NCBI GenBank assembly: GCA_024243835.1
Contig: JALPMN010000531.1
Span: 1-15,180 of the forward strand
DNA: 15,180 nt
Source of the DNA: Enteropsectra breve
Taxonomy: Eukaryota; Microsporidia
Reading direction: 5' to 3'
Positions 1-7,655 of this stretch are shown here, in pieces; position 1 is the first letter of the stretch; each line of letters begins with the position of its first letter. Both the position numbers and the translations under genes were made by a program. The notes under the pieces are model-generated. The model was not told where the DNA came from. It searched no databases and saw nothing but the letters and a program-made list of their open reading frames with translations.

Positions 1-627
1 AAGAAACACGCAGAAAAGCAAATGGAGGACTGGCAAAAAGTCGTGTTTACTGATGAAACAAAGTTTAATTTATTTGGGCCAGATGGTCCTCAAAGAGTAT
101 GGAGATTGCCAGGGAAACCTAGCTTACTACATCATTTTAGGCAGGTTGTCAAATTCGGTGGTGGATCAGTAATGGCATGGGGAGCAATCACATACTGGGG
201 CGTGGGGAAACTTGTCATAGTACCGTCGCGAATGGATGCCGATGTGTTTATTAATGTTCTTCGGGAGGGACTCGGGCCAACGCTTGACATGCATGATTTA
301 GCTTATGAGACGTCTATTCTACAACAAGATAACGATCCCAAGCATACTTCGAAAAAGGCTAAGGATTATATAAATGGCCTCAATTTATCAGTTTTACACT
401 GGCCAAGCTGTTCACCCGATCTGAATCCAATTGAGCATGTTTGGAGTAACGTTAAAATGCGATTATATAAACGGATCCAGAAATCTAAAAATAAAGAAGT
501 ATTAATAGCCGCGATAAAAGAAGAGTGGTACAGCACGCCACTGGAGTATATACAAGCCTTATATAATAGTATGCCTGCCCGTATAGCAGCGGTAAAAACA
601 GCCCGTGGAGGTCATTCAAAATATTAA
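1..627 (+). CDS. Tc1-type transposase (DDE_3), 5'-partial
   Basis: The frame is open through the left edge (the seven codons before the ATG at 22 are in frame and read like the family), so the ATG at 22 is probably internal and the DNA-binding N-terminal domain lies outside the window. Counting from that ATG, the catalytic triad is D11 (FTDETKF), D103 (QQDNDPKHT) and E138 (SPDLNPIEHVW). There are 34 residues between the second D and the E, which is the DD34E signature of Tc1-family enzymes. The frame is uninterrupted to TAA at 625-627, so the visible part is not decayed. The product would excise and reinsert the element at TA sites by binding its terminal repeats. Family identity is secure; activity is unknown because the N-terminus is not visible. 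Confidence 0.93.
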   Translation, partial: KKHAEKQMEDWQKVVFTDETKFNLFGPDGPQRVWRLPGKPSLLHHFRQVVKFGGGSVMAWGAITYWGVGKLVIVPSRMDADVFINVLREGLGPTLDMHDLAYETSILQQDNDPKHTSKKAKDYINGLNLSVLHWPSCSPDLNPIEHVWSNVKMRLYKRIQKSKNKEVLIAAIKEEWYSTPLEYIQALYNSMPARIAAVKTARGGHSKY

Positions 628-778
628 AATAGTTCAAAAAAAAACATTTTTTTCAAAGGCCTAAATATTTGATGCAAGAAGATTTTAATACAAGCATAGT
701 ATTAGTTTAATATTTTCTAACAGTAAACTTAAGTAGCTTGCCTAGTCGTTTAATAAATTGTTATTTTTAGAAGATTAA

Positions 779-817
779 AAATTTACCCAAACATTGTGAC
801 ACTTTTTGTGCGCACTG
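779..817 (-). repeat. Right terminal inverted repeat of the Tc1-type element
   Basis: The outer end is CACTG on the plus strand, next to TA at 818-819, matching the CAGT start typical of Tc1 ends. It contains the perfect palindrome GTGCGCAC at 808-815. The inner boundary is estimated, because the matching left repeat is outside the window. Confidence 0.7.
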
Positions 818-880
818 TATGTAAATAGATGCAATCTTAATTTTATATGAAAAAAAGCTTTTTTATATGTGAATGCATGA

Positions 881-1030
881 TTTATATATAAAAGAGAAAT
901 TATGTATTGAAAAGAGATATTTTATATGGAAAAGAGATATTTTATATGGAAAGGAGTAATTTTATATGGAAAGGAGTAATTTTATATGGAAAGGAGTAAT
1001 TTTATATTGAAAAAAAATAATTTATATTCG
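881..1030. repeat. 20-bp minisatellite, about 7 copies
   Basis: Tandem 20-bp units start at 881, 901, 921, 941, 961, 981, 1001 and (partial) 1021. The core copies read tttatatggaaaggagtaat and the flanking ones are variants (aaagagatat). The array lies between the transposon end and the stop codon of the truncated Elp1-like gene, ending about 9 bp from that stop. The three central copies are identical, which suggests recent expansion or homogenisation. Confidence 0.9.
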
Positions 1031-1038
1031 AATATTCC

Positions 1039-2412
1039 TCAACCATTTCGAATATCACACTTTTTATAAAATTGGAAAGTAGCATTACTTGCTTCATAAA
1101 TATAAAGAGCATTATCCTTGTACTCTTGAGTAATGCTTCTATCGGCGCTTGCTTGCATATCACTACAATTTAATTTAAGGCTGTTCTTCAAATTACCAAA
1201 TTTCTTTTTATACTTTAAGTTCTCACTATTGCTGTTTATACTACCGGCACAATTGATGGTGTTGTCCACATATATAAATAGTAGATTATCTTTATAAAAG
1301 ACAGACTTGATAGTATTCTCCAACACGATTTCCTTATTGAAAAATGTAGGAAGAGTCTTCGACTGATAAACATTAGTGTATTTCAGCGTATTTCCATCGA
1401 TGAAGTAGAACGTATTGATACTCTTGTTAATGTACAGCCTTGAATATGAATAAAATTTTTGCATATTGTTTTTATCTTCATGCATGAGGTTTACAGTTGC
1501 ATCATCCGTTGGCTCGATAGTAATACCGGTATATCCGGTATCATAAATACATATAGACTCATCATATACAGAATGAAACTTGCCTGGTATTTCCATTTTT
1601 TTGTACCAGTTTAAGTTTTTCAAGTAGTAAACCCTTATACTTTTGCCATCACCCAGAACTAATAAGGCCTCATCACCAATGTACATCTGTTCTATTGTAG
1701 TGCTGTAGAAACCGGGTGTTACGAGAGGGTCTCCATGCTCAAGGCCGTTTGACTCAATAAAGACAATCTGGTCCCCTTTAATGCATGCAAATTTGTTGTA
1801 TTTCTTCATGAAAGTCGCACCTTGGATTTCAAGTGGATGTTTGTTTATAAACTTCAACTCACTGCTGAAAATATAAATGTGGTTATAAACCACAGCAATA
1901 CTGTCCTCCAAGAGAATTATTTTGAACTTTAAATCTTTGTTGTACTTTTTGTTGTCTTTATAAAAGCAAATTAGATCGCCCTCATTCATATCTTCAATAA
2001 TTGTACTTATTTCAACTGAGTTTACTGGCTCGAAGTACGAGTTATAATGCAGCAGCTCCTTTGTTGTTAGAATATACATGTCATTATCTGTGATGAGGAC
2101 ATCTCGTACAGGATTGTCTATTTGGCCAAGATCTTCCAATTCCGCAGTGTAGCGATCGAGTAGATACAACATGTTCTCGTCAGATATCAGGATGATCGTA
2201 CGTTCGTTAGACCTTAAGATCTTCGGATTAAATTCTAGGTCCACTCTAAAGTAATTATTCAGAGGTATTTTGTCTCTTTTGGCAAGGGCCATCAAGCTTA
2301 TAGGCCTGTCAGCAACCAAATCCTTGCCGTATATGTGCACATCTCTATCGATTATTCCATCCCCTCCAATCACTCGAAACGTTTCTTCGATACTGACATA
2401 AAAATTTTCCAT
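1039..2412 (-). CDS. Elp1-like beta-propeller protein, shortened tandem paralogue
   Basis: A 457-aa protein, about 60% identical by eye over its first 120 residues to the 664-aa product of the next gene, and collinear with it to the residues KKCDIRNG. It then stops (TGA), while the longer copy continues for about 215 residues. It keeps the Elp1-like marks: an FIESNGLEHGDP segment around residue 225 and a nearby NWYKKMEIPGKFHSVYD segment. Elp1 (Iki3) is the scaffold of Elongator, which modifies wobble uridines of tRNAs in the cytoplasm. This copy would contain the first propeller and only part of the second. The start is supported by a CCC motif 6 nt upstream. The frame is open despite strong divergence, so it is not an obviously fresh pseudogene. 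It may be a functional short form or a gene truncated by rearrangement at the minisatellite and transposon side. Confidence 0.7.
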   Translation of the reverse strand: MENFYVSIEETFRVIGGDGIIDRDVHIYGKDLVADRPISLMALAKRDKIPLNNYFRVDLEFNPKILRSNERTIILISDENMLYLLDRYTAELEDLGQIDNPVRDVLITDNDMYILTTKELLHYNSYFEPVNSVEISTIIEDMNEGDLICFYKDNKKYNKDLKFKIILLEDSIAVVYNHIYIFSSELKFINKHPLEIQGATFMKKYNKFACIKGDQIVFIESNGLEHGDPLVTPGFYSTTIEQMYIGDEALLVLGDGKSIRVYYLKNLNWYKKMEIPGKFHSVYDESICIYDTGYTGITIEPTDDATVNLMHEDKNNMQKFYSYSRLYINKSINTFYFIDGNTLKYTNVYQSKTLPTFFNKEIVLENTIKSVFYKDNLLFIYVDNTINCAGSINSNSENLKYKKKFGNLKNSLKLNCSDMQASADRSITQEYKDNALYIYEASNATFQFYKKCDIRNG

Positions 2413-3085
2413 AAGATGGGACTCAATTTTAAATTCTTGTAAGCCGTATTTACACAGTGGCTATTTCACAATAAGAGACTGACTTTTCTTGAAAGTAATT
2501 TTAATATAATCTAGGGCCAGTATCTACAATCATCTCTTTTAAATCAATATAGAAGGATTATATTACCTGTTATATCTCTAAAACACAATTAGCTGGTAAT
2601 ATGAAAAAAGTCCTTAATACTACCCATGTTAATGGTTTTTTATTGTACAATTATTTTGAAAAAATGCTTTTTAAAATAGTATCCAAAACAAAAATTAAAA
2701 CATTCAAGTTCATCCTATTCAATAAAGTGTATAACGCTAACTGGCGCATTAAGTTAATTCAAAATACACGTACAAGCAAAAGCAAGAGTTATATTGCTTT
2801 TAAATTCTCAAGCAAAATTACTTACAGAGCAAAAATTACAAGATTATCATCAAAACTGCCGATTGTTCTGTAAACGGCTCTTGTAGCACACAATAATAGA
2901 ATCTTTCTACCTTAAAAGTCGTTATGATTTTATGGGTTTTTTAATGAAGATGCAAAGTTCTCCAAAATCGATTCAGAATAGTAATTGTCGTAAGATACTT
3001 AGTAGTTTTAATCAATTAAACATCCCTTATATCCTCATCGGTTTATTCACAATAATAATGTTTTTAAATGTCGATTTTAGTTGCT
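2413..3085. other. Spacer between the two Elp1-like genes
   Basis: No gene can be supported here. The plus strand has a 90-codon open frame at 2601-2873 with a Lys/Phe/Ile/Asn-rich product typical of AT-rich noncoding DNA and no CCC signal. The minus strand has several short open stretches broken by many stops. One of about 36 codons, at roughly 2645-2755, is Leu-rich and helix-like. It could be a decayed remnant of the Elp1 helical C-terminus downstream of the long copy, but this is weak. Confidence 0.4.
2418..2420 (-). promoter_or_regulatory. CCC start-proximal signal of the short Elp1-like gene
   Basis: GAGTCCC on the minus strand, five nucleotides between CCC and the ATG. The same GAGTCCC heptamer precedes the paralogous gene, so the duplication included the promoter-proximal region. 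Confidence 0.65.
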
Positions 3086-5080
3086 TTAGGTGCTGAACTC
3101 ATTGACAGTAATGCTTTCCAGGCTGCCGCTTTTGTTCTGCATCACTATTTCATTGTTGTTAACCATTAGGAGTGTTGAATTTTCCTCTGAAGATAGTTCG
3201 GATATGACCGTATTGCCGCCATAAATGAAGACAGTGTTCTCTATGTTGTAGATAACATAGTTCTTATAGCATATGAACGAAACAACATCAACAGCAATAA
3301 CTCGGCTTACATCTTCAGGTTTAACTTTATATGCACCTATATCATCCGCCGGAATTTCGAATGAACCATCTCCATCCTCGACATCAATCTCTACAAGGGC
3401 ATTGTTTGCCAAAATAAATATTTTTATCATATTACTCTCTTCAATGTATTTTACCGAGAATTTCCCCTCAATTTTGCATAGAGGCTCGTAAATATCAATT
3501 ACGTTGTAAAACCTATTTCTGTAGCAAAAGAAGCCATGTGTATATAGCATTGCTATATCCCCCTTTATCACCGATGCATTTATAAGTATCGGCGAGTCTT
3601 TGGGTATTTTTGTTTTAAAAGCCCTCTTGTCTGATGATCTGTCATCCAGATATATCTTTTGAATCTTATCATCAGATCGCAATATAATAAAGTCTCTGTT
3701 ACCATAAATAATTTCCTCACACAAAATATTGCAATTCCTTATTTCACACTTTTTATAAAGTCTGATGTTATCGTTAATAGTTTCATAAATGTAAAGAGCA
3801 TTATCCCTGTATTCCTGTGAATGACTGTCATCAACGCTTGCTTGCTTATCACCACACTTTATTCTGCTCTTAAGAATAACATTTTTCTTTTTACACTTTA
3901 AGTTCTCACTAGTGCTAGAATCAATAGTGTTATCTACATATATGAATAAGAGCCCATCATTGTAAAACACAGACTTAATATTATTTTCAGTCTCTATTTC
4001 TTTAAAATAACACGGAGGCGGCTGCTGTGTCTGGTAGAGATTGGTACATTTCAGTGTGTTTCCATCGATTAACCAGAAAGGATCGATGCCTCTGTTAAAA
4101 AACAGCCTGGATACTGAATACCAATTTTTAATATTGTTTTTATCTTTACGTGTGAGGTTAGCATTAGCATCATCAGTAGTTCCAAAAGTAATACCAGAGC
4201 ATCTATAATCATAAAGACAAATAGTCTCATCATATACAGAATGAAACTTGCCCGGTATTTCCAGTTTTTTAAACCAATACGAATTTTTCATGTAATACAC
4301 TCTTGTACTGTTGCCATCAGCAAGCACTAGAAAGCTTTCATCACCAAAGTGCATCTGGTCAATTTTTTTGCTGTAAAAATTAGGTGTCAGGAGCGGATCG
4401 CCATGTTCAATCCCGTTTGGCTCAATGAAGACAACCTGGTCTCCTTTAATACAGGCAAACATGTTGTATTTCTTTATAAATGTGGCTCCTTGGATTTCCT
4501 GCGGAAGTTTGTTTACAAACCCCAATTTCCTGTTGAAAATATAAATGTGCTTGTGGACAATAGCGATATTATCTTCAAGGGCTATTATTTTGAATTTTAA
4601 TTTTTTATCATACTTTTTGTTGTCCTTATAAAATCCAATTAGATCGCCTTCTTTCATATCTTCAATAACTGTTTCTACTTTAGCTGAGTGTATTAGCTCG
4701 CAGGAAGAATTAAAATGCATCAGCTCCTGTGTCGTTAGAATATACACCCCTTCATCCGTGAGAAGGACGTCTCTTATGGGATCCTTTATCTGGCCAAGAT
4801 CTTCCACATCCTCAGTGTAACGGTTGAGACGATAAAACACATTTTCATCTGATATCAAGAGAATCTCATGCTCGTTAGACCTTATTAACTTCGGGTCAAA
4901 TTCTAGTCTCTTTATAAAGTACTGACCCTCAAATTGATTGTCTCTCAAGGCCTCTGCAACCTTACTTAAAGGCCTGTCGGCTTCTAATGTTCTACCGTTT
5001 ATATGCACATCTCTATCCACTATTCCATATGTGTTGATCATGTGAACAGTTTCTTCGATGTTGACATAAAAATTTTCCAT
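3086..5080 (-). CDS. ELP1: Elp1 (Iki3)-like protein, propeller region only
   Basis: A 664-aa protein resembling the N-terminal double beta-propeller of Elp1, the largest Elongator subunit. The supporting segments are FIEPNGIEHGDP at about 218-229, which matches the family's conserved FFE-NGL-HG stretch; YWFKKLEIPGKF at 268-279, where Elp1 has its HWYLKQ-type segment; and QNKSGSLESI close to the C-terminus, matching the R-GNLETI motif that closes the second propeller. Elp1 proteins are usually about 1200-1350 aa, with a long TPR-like helical half that mediates dimerisation and a basic tRNA-binding segment. Here the frame ends with TAA right after the propeller region, and both are absent. The ATG at 5080 is supported by CCC (GAGTCCC) 4 nt upstream. 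A divergent WD40-like protein of another family is the alternative, but three family-specific segments in the right order favour Elp1. Confidence 0.75.
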   Translation of the reverse strand: MENFYVNIEETVHMINTYGIVDRDVHINGRTLEADRPLSKVAEALRDNQFEGQYFIKRLEFDPKLIRSNEHEILLISDENVFYRLNRYTEDVEDLGQIKDPIRDVLLTDEGVYILTTQELMHFNSSCELIHSAKVETVIEDMKEGDLIGFYKDNKKYDKKLKFKIIALEDNIAIVHKHIYIFNRKLGFVNKLPQEIQGATFIKKYNMFACIKGDQVVFIEPNGIEHGDPLLTPNFYSKKIDQMHFGDESFLVLADGNSTRVYYMKNSYWFKKLEIPGKFHSVYDETICLYDYRCSGITFGTTDDANANLTRKDKNNIKNWYSVSRLFFNRGIDPFWLIDGNTLKCTNLYQTQQPPPCYFKEIETENNIKSVFYNDGLLFIYVDNTIDSSTSENLKCKKKNVILKSRIKCGDKQASVDDSHSQEYRDNALYIYETINDNIRLYKKCEIRNCNILCEEIIYGNRDFIILRSDDKIQKIYLDDRSSDKRAFKTKIPKDSPILINASVIKGDIAMLYTHGFFCYRNRFYNVIDIYEPLCKIEGKFSVKYIEESNMIKIFILANNALVEIDVEDGDGSFEIPADDIGAYKVKPEDVSRVIAVDVVSFICYKNYVIYNIENTVFIYGGNTVISELSSEENSTLLMVNNNEIVMQNKSGSLESITVNEFST

Positions 5081-5084
5081 TAAA

Positions 5085-5087
5085 GGG
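5085..5087 (-). promoter_or_regulatory. CCC start-proximal signal of ELP1-like gene
   Basis: GAGTCCC on the minus strand, four nucleotides before the ATG at 5080. It is shared with the paralogue downstream. Confidence 0.65.
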
Positions 5088-5222
5088 ACTCAAAACTCTC
5101 GTACTCATTTATTTAAACATCAAGCTATTGTTTCTATGATATTTCTATAAAAAGAAGAATTACTTTTATTAATAGCAATAATATTACAATACTGAAGTAA
5201 ATTTTATAAGTTTTTATTTCAA

Positions 5223-5305
5223 ATAAGCTATTTCTATTATTTGTTATTCCATACAAGCTGTTTCTATTATTTGTTATTCCATATAAGCTATCTCTGTTAT
5301 TTGTT
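5223..5305. repeat. 30-bp minisatellite, about 2.8 copies
   Basis: Copies start at 5223, 5253 and 5283, with unit core ctattatttgttattccat. It lies in the spacer between the long Elp1-like gene and the RING-CH gene and is unrelated in sequence to the array that follows it. Confidence 0.85.
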
Positions 5306-5318
5306 CATTAAGAGCCCT

Positions 5319-5464
5319 TTCTTTACATTTTCTAAAGAGCATCTTTCTTTAAAGAGTATCCTTCTTTAAAAAGTATCGTTCTTTACATTTTCTAAAGAGT
5401 ATCTTTCTTTAAAAAGTATCATTCTTTACATTTTCTAAAGAGTATCTTTCGATAAAGAGTATCT
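5319..5464. repeat. Compound minisatellite abutting the RING-CH gene stop
   Basis: The block ttctttacattttctaaag recurs at 5319, 5379 and 5422, separated by variable numbers of a roughly 17-bp sub-unit (ctttctttaaagagtatc type). The spacings are therefore 60 and 43 bp, a difference of one sub-unit. The array runs up to the stop codon of the minus-strand RING-CH gene, so it would form the start of that gene's 3' UTR. Confidence 0.85.
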
Positions 5465-6335
5465 ACTGCATGTCTTTAAAATACTGCTGGGACTCAGCAA
5501 GATAGAAATACGTGTGATCGAGAAGACTGTAGAGCTGCTCAGATAGCTCCTTGAGAAGATGCGCAGAGAACACCAGAAAGAGTATCTGGTCGACACGGTA
5601 GCAAAACTGTATGAGGCGCCAGTAGGTGAAGATGTAGTTAAATAGAACGAGGAAAGAAGGCTTGCAGTAAAGCTTAAAAAGCGCCAAAAATAGCAGGAGA
5701 CAGGAATAGTGCTCAAAATGGCTGGGAAGGCTGTAAATAACATCATTAGCAACGATGATGCACGAGCGAATGAAAGTGGTGAAGAACAGATAGAAAAGGG
5801 AGTAAATAAGGAGGGATATGGCAACCGTTGCAGAAGAAATAAAAATTCTGTATTTTAGGGAGCATGACATAAGGCTGTATGTTGCCTGGCATGTCTCGCA
5901 CTTCTTGGTGTTCTGCAGGAAGCCCCTCTTGTAGCGCCATATTTTGAGGCATGTCGAATGGACGTATTTCACAGAGCCTTTGCACTTGCAGGGGCTTATG
6001 AGATCGCTGGCGTCAGTGAAGGGATTTGTGTTGGAATAGCAGATCCTGCATATCACGTCATCATCATAACTATTTTCAGGCTTGCTAGTGGTATTTGCAG
6101 AATGATGCTTCATATAGCGCATTCTTATGTATTTGAAGATTCTTCCATGCTTTATCACTGAATAATACAGCCTTTTATTGCAATTAATCTGTGATCTCTT
6201 GCTAAAATCTAGCTTTTTGCTGGTATCAGAGCATACCGTTGTGTTTTCGTTTGAGTAGAGAGAATTGCCCATTACTTCTCTTGTCTCGTTTCTTTCAGCC
6301 AAAAGAATGTCTCCTGCTGCCGTCTCAGTCTCCAT
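5463..6335 (-). CDS. RING-CH (MARCH/Doa10-type) membrane E3 ubiquitin ligase
   Basis: The 290-aa product has a C4HC3 RING-CH zinc finger: C96-x2-C99, C116-x-C118, H126-x2-C129, C146-x2-C149, with the x7 spacing between C118 and H126 and the W133 position typical of this class. About 100 soluble residues precede it. After it come hydrophobic stretches at roughly 164-188, 211-222, 227-246 and 250-262, so the protein probably sits in a membrane (ER or endosomal) with the RING in the cytosol. RING-CH proteins of this layout recruit an E2 enzyme and ubiquitinate membrane proteins; Doa10 and MARCH proteins are the known classes. It is much shorter than Doa10 and closer to MARCH size. The ATG at 6335 is the first in the frame. 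Upstream in-frame codons begin only with TTG, so the longer form is rejected. The stop codon abuts a minisatellite. Confidence 0.88.
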   Translation of the reverse strand: METETAAGDILLAERNETREVMGNSLYSNENTTVCSDTSKKLDFSKRSQINCNKRLYYSVIKHGRIFKYIRMRYMKHHSANTTSKPENSYDDDVICRICYSNTNPFTDASDLISPCKCKGSVKYVHSTCLKIWRYKRGFLQNTKKCETCQATYSLMSCSLKYRIFISSATVAISLLIYSLFYLFFTTFIRSCIIVANDVIYSLPSHFEHYSCLLLFLALFKLYCKPSFLVLFNYIFTYWRLIQFCYRVDQILFLVFSAHLLKELSEQLYSLLDHTYFYLAESQQYFKDMQ

Positions 6336-6362
6336 CGCGATGGCTTTCTGAGAAAATAAATA

Positions 6363-6365
6363 GGG
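6363..6365 (-). promoter_or_regulatory. CCC signal upstream of RING-CH gene
   Basis: AGTCCC on the minus strand, 27 nt upstream of the ATG. Two further CCCC runs lie at 6373-6376 and 6386-6389. This is farther from the start than in the other genes, so which of the three acts is unclear. Confidence 0.45.
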
Positions 6366-6738
6366 ACTAAAAGGGGCTCGCAAAAGGGGTTTTAAAATTT
6401 ATATCTCAAGCATTTATTAGTAGCGCATCCTCATTCTGGAGATAAACATATAAGCAGAAATGAGGCTGTTAACAAAACTGTGTCCAAAAGGTAAATATTT
6501 GCTCTAAATGTTAATTCACCTCAGAATATAGAAATGTAGTGAAACTATTTAATCAAGGCTGTGACTGTATTGGCACTACTTGATTATCAATTTTATATAG
6601 AGTAAAATATTTTTTATCAATAATGCAGCACTATGATTTTATTCACATTTATAACACAGCATTCTGGTTAAACATCACAACAGTGATAGTATTCTATTTT
6701 GCTTCAAGTAATTCTACTCCTTTATTTTTTTATAAACA

Positions 6739-6741
6739 CCC
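6739..6741 (+). promoter_or_regulatory. CCC start-proximal signal of ING-family gene
   Basis: CACCC ends four nucleotides before the ATG at 6746, preceded by a TATA-like tttttataaa about 10 nt further up. Confidence 0.65.
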
Positions 6742-6745
6742 TTGA

Positions 6746-7318
6746 ATGTCTCCTATCGATGTTTATGAGCAGATGCTGGGAACAATCCAGCAATTCCCAC
6801 TGGACGCAAATATATTCCAGAGGGAGATGAAGCGAATAGACTGTGCATATGCGCACTACCTAAGAAAGTACAACAAGGCAATGAAGGCGTATCTCAAGAG
6901 CCATCCGAAGAGCGGTGAGATAAGTTCTAAGAAAAATAAACAAGTCTCTGATGCTAAGAGACACGAGGCGTATCTAAAAGCAAAAAAGAAACTGGAGATG
7001 TGCCTTTCGGCCAGGAGGCGTGCAACGATGGCCTATTTGGGCTGCATTGGAAAGCAGCTTGGCCTTATGGAGGGCTACATGGAGATAGCCGGGAATATCA
7101 TGGAAATTAAGGCACCGGAGTACAGTGGGTGCATGTACCTTAAAATATCTCCACACAACGAGACTGGGAACCACTGCCAGTGCAACGGCCCGGCGCAGGG
7201 TGTGATGATCTGCTGTGAGAATTTGAAGTGCCCCGTGAGGTGGTACCATTTGAAGTGTGTGGAGCTCGTTTCTATTCCCAAGGATCGGTGGATCTGCAGT
7301 GCATGCAAAAGTGTTTAG
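6746..7318 (+). CDS. ING-family PHD-finger chromatin reader (Yng2/Pho23/Yng1-like)
   Basis: A 190-aa protein with the two-part ING layout. The N-terminal 130 residues are a Lys-rich helical or coiled-coil region beginning with an ING-like segment (YEQMLGTIQQFPLD, residues 7-20). A C-terminal PHD finger follows: C144-x-C146, C157-x4-C162, H168-x2-C171, C184-x2-C187, with W166 and the closing W182-x-C184 typical of ING fingers. ING PHD fingers bind histone H3 trimethylated on K4 and tether acetyltransferase (NuA4, NuA3) or deacetylase (Rpd3L) complexes in the nucleus. The aromatic residue usually just before the first Cys is His143 here, so methyl-lysine binding may be altered. Which yeast paralogue it matches cannot be told. 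The ATG is supported by CCC just upstream. Confidence 0.88.
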   Translation: MSPIDVYEQMLGTIQQFPLDANIFQREMKRIDCAYAHYLRKYNKAMKAYLKSHPKSGEISSKKNKQVSDAKRHEAYLKAKKKLEMCLSARRRATMAYLGCIGKQLGLMEGYMEIAGNIMEIKAPEYSGCMYLKISPHNETGNHCQCNGPAQGVMICCENLKCPVRWYHLKCVELVSIPKDRWICSACKSV

Positions 7319-7468
7319 CACAGCGGATGCTTAAGGAAATGATGTTTATTGACACAAAGCATGTAAAGAATATAGTAATAAAGCGTCTCGTTTGTAAAGA
7401 TTAGCCATAAAAGTATCTGTAAATTGGGCGTTGATATCTTACTGAAGGAACAAAGCATTATATGGGTT
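7319..7468. other. Spacer 3' of the ING gene
   Basis: AT-rich noncoding sequence, with no open frame of note and no RNA gene recognised. It leads into the 17-bp array. Confidence 0.6.
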
Positions 7469-7655
7469 AAAACTATGTGTGAATCAAAGCTATGTGTGAA
7501 TCAAAGCTTTGTGTGGATTAAAACAATGTGTGAAGTAAAACAATGTGTGAAGTAAAACAATGTGTGAAGTAAAACTATGTGTGAAGTAAAACTATGTGTG
7601 AAGTAAAACTATGAAATAACTAAAACCATGTGTGAATCAAAGTTATGCTTGAGAA
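7469..7655. repeat. 17-bp minisatellite, 11 copies
   Basis: Eleven consecutive units of exactly 17 bp (starts 7469, 7486, 7503, and so on to 7639), consensus aaaactatgtgtgaagt. Inner copies differ at only one or two positions (aaaacaatg and aaaactatg sub-types form separate blocks), while outer copies end in atc or att. The 17-bp period is not a multiple of three and includes in-frame stops, so it is not coding. It lies between the converging 3' ends of the ING and SEP-domain genes. Confidence 0.93.

Larger units (their letters stand above)
1..817 (+). mobile_element. Tc1/mariner-superfamily DNA transposon, right-hand part
   Basis: This is the 3' portion of a cut-and-paste transposon that enters from beyond the left edge. 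It holds a Tc1-type transposase with DD34E spacing, about 150 bp of noncoding sequence, and a terminal inverted repeat whose outer end (read inward on the minus strand) begins CAGTGCGCACAAAAAG. It abuts TA at 818-819, the usual Tc1 target dinucleotide. The left end and the other inverted repeat lie outside the window, so completeness cannot be judged. Its coding part looks less AT-biased than the surrounding spacers. Confidence 0.85.
6336..6745. other. Divergent intergenic region between RING-CH and ING genes
   Basis: A 410-bp AT-rich spacer that should hold both promoters. Visible items are the CCC runs at its left end; an imperfect hairpin at 6429-6465 (arms cctcattctg and cagaaatgagg, one bulged base); a small ATCAC/GTGAT inverted repeat near 6675; a TATA-like tttttataaa just before the ING gene; and that gene's CCC. 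I see no RNA gene or coding frame. Confidence 0.6.

Noticed and set aside
2601..2873. 90-codon plus-strand open frame
   Set aside because: No CCC signal before its ATG, composition (Lys, Phe, Ile, Asn) as expected for AT-rich noncoding DNA, and no family resemblance.
6336..6383. 16-residue extension of the RING-CH protein
   Set aside because: Starts at TTG with no ATG, and would place the CCC signals inside the coding region.
7469..7655. CRISPR-like array
   Set aside because: Units are contiguous 17-bp repeats without unique spacers, in a eukaryotic genome; it is a minisatellite.
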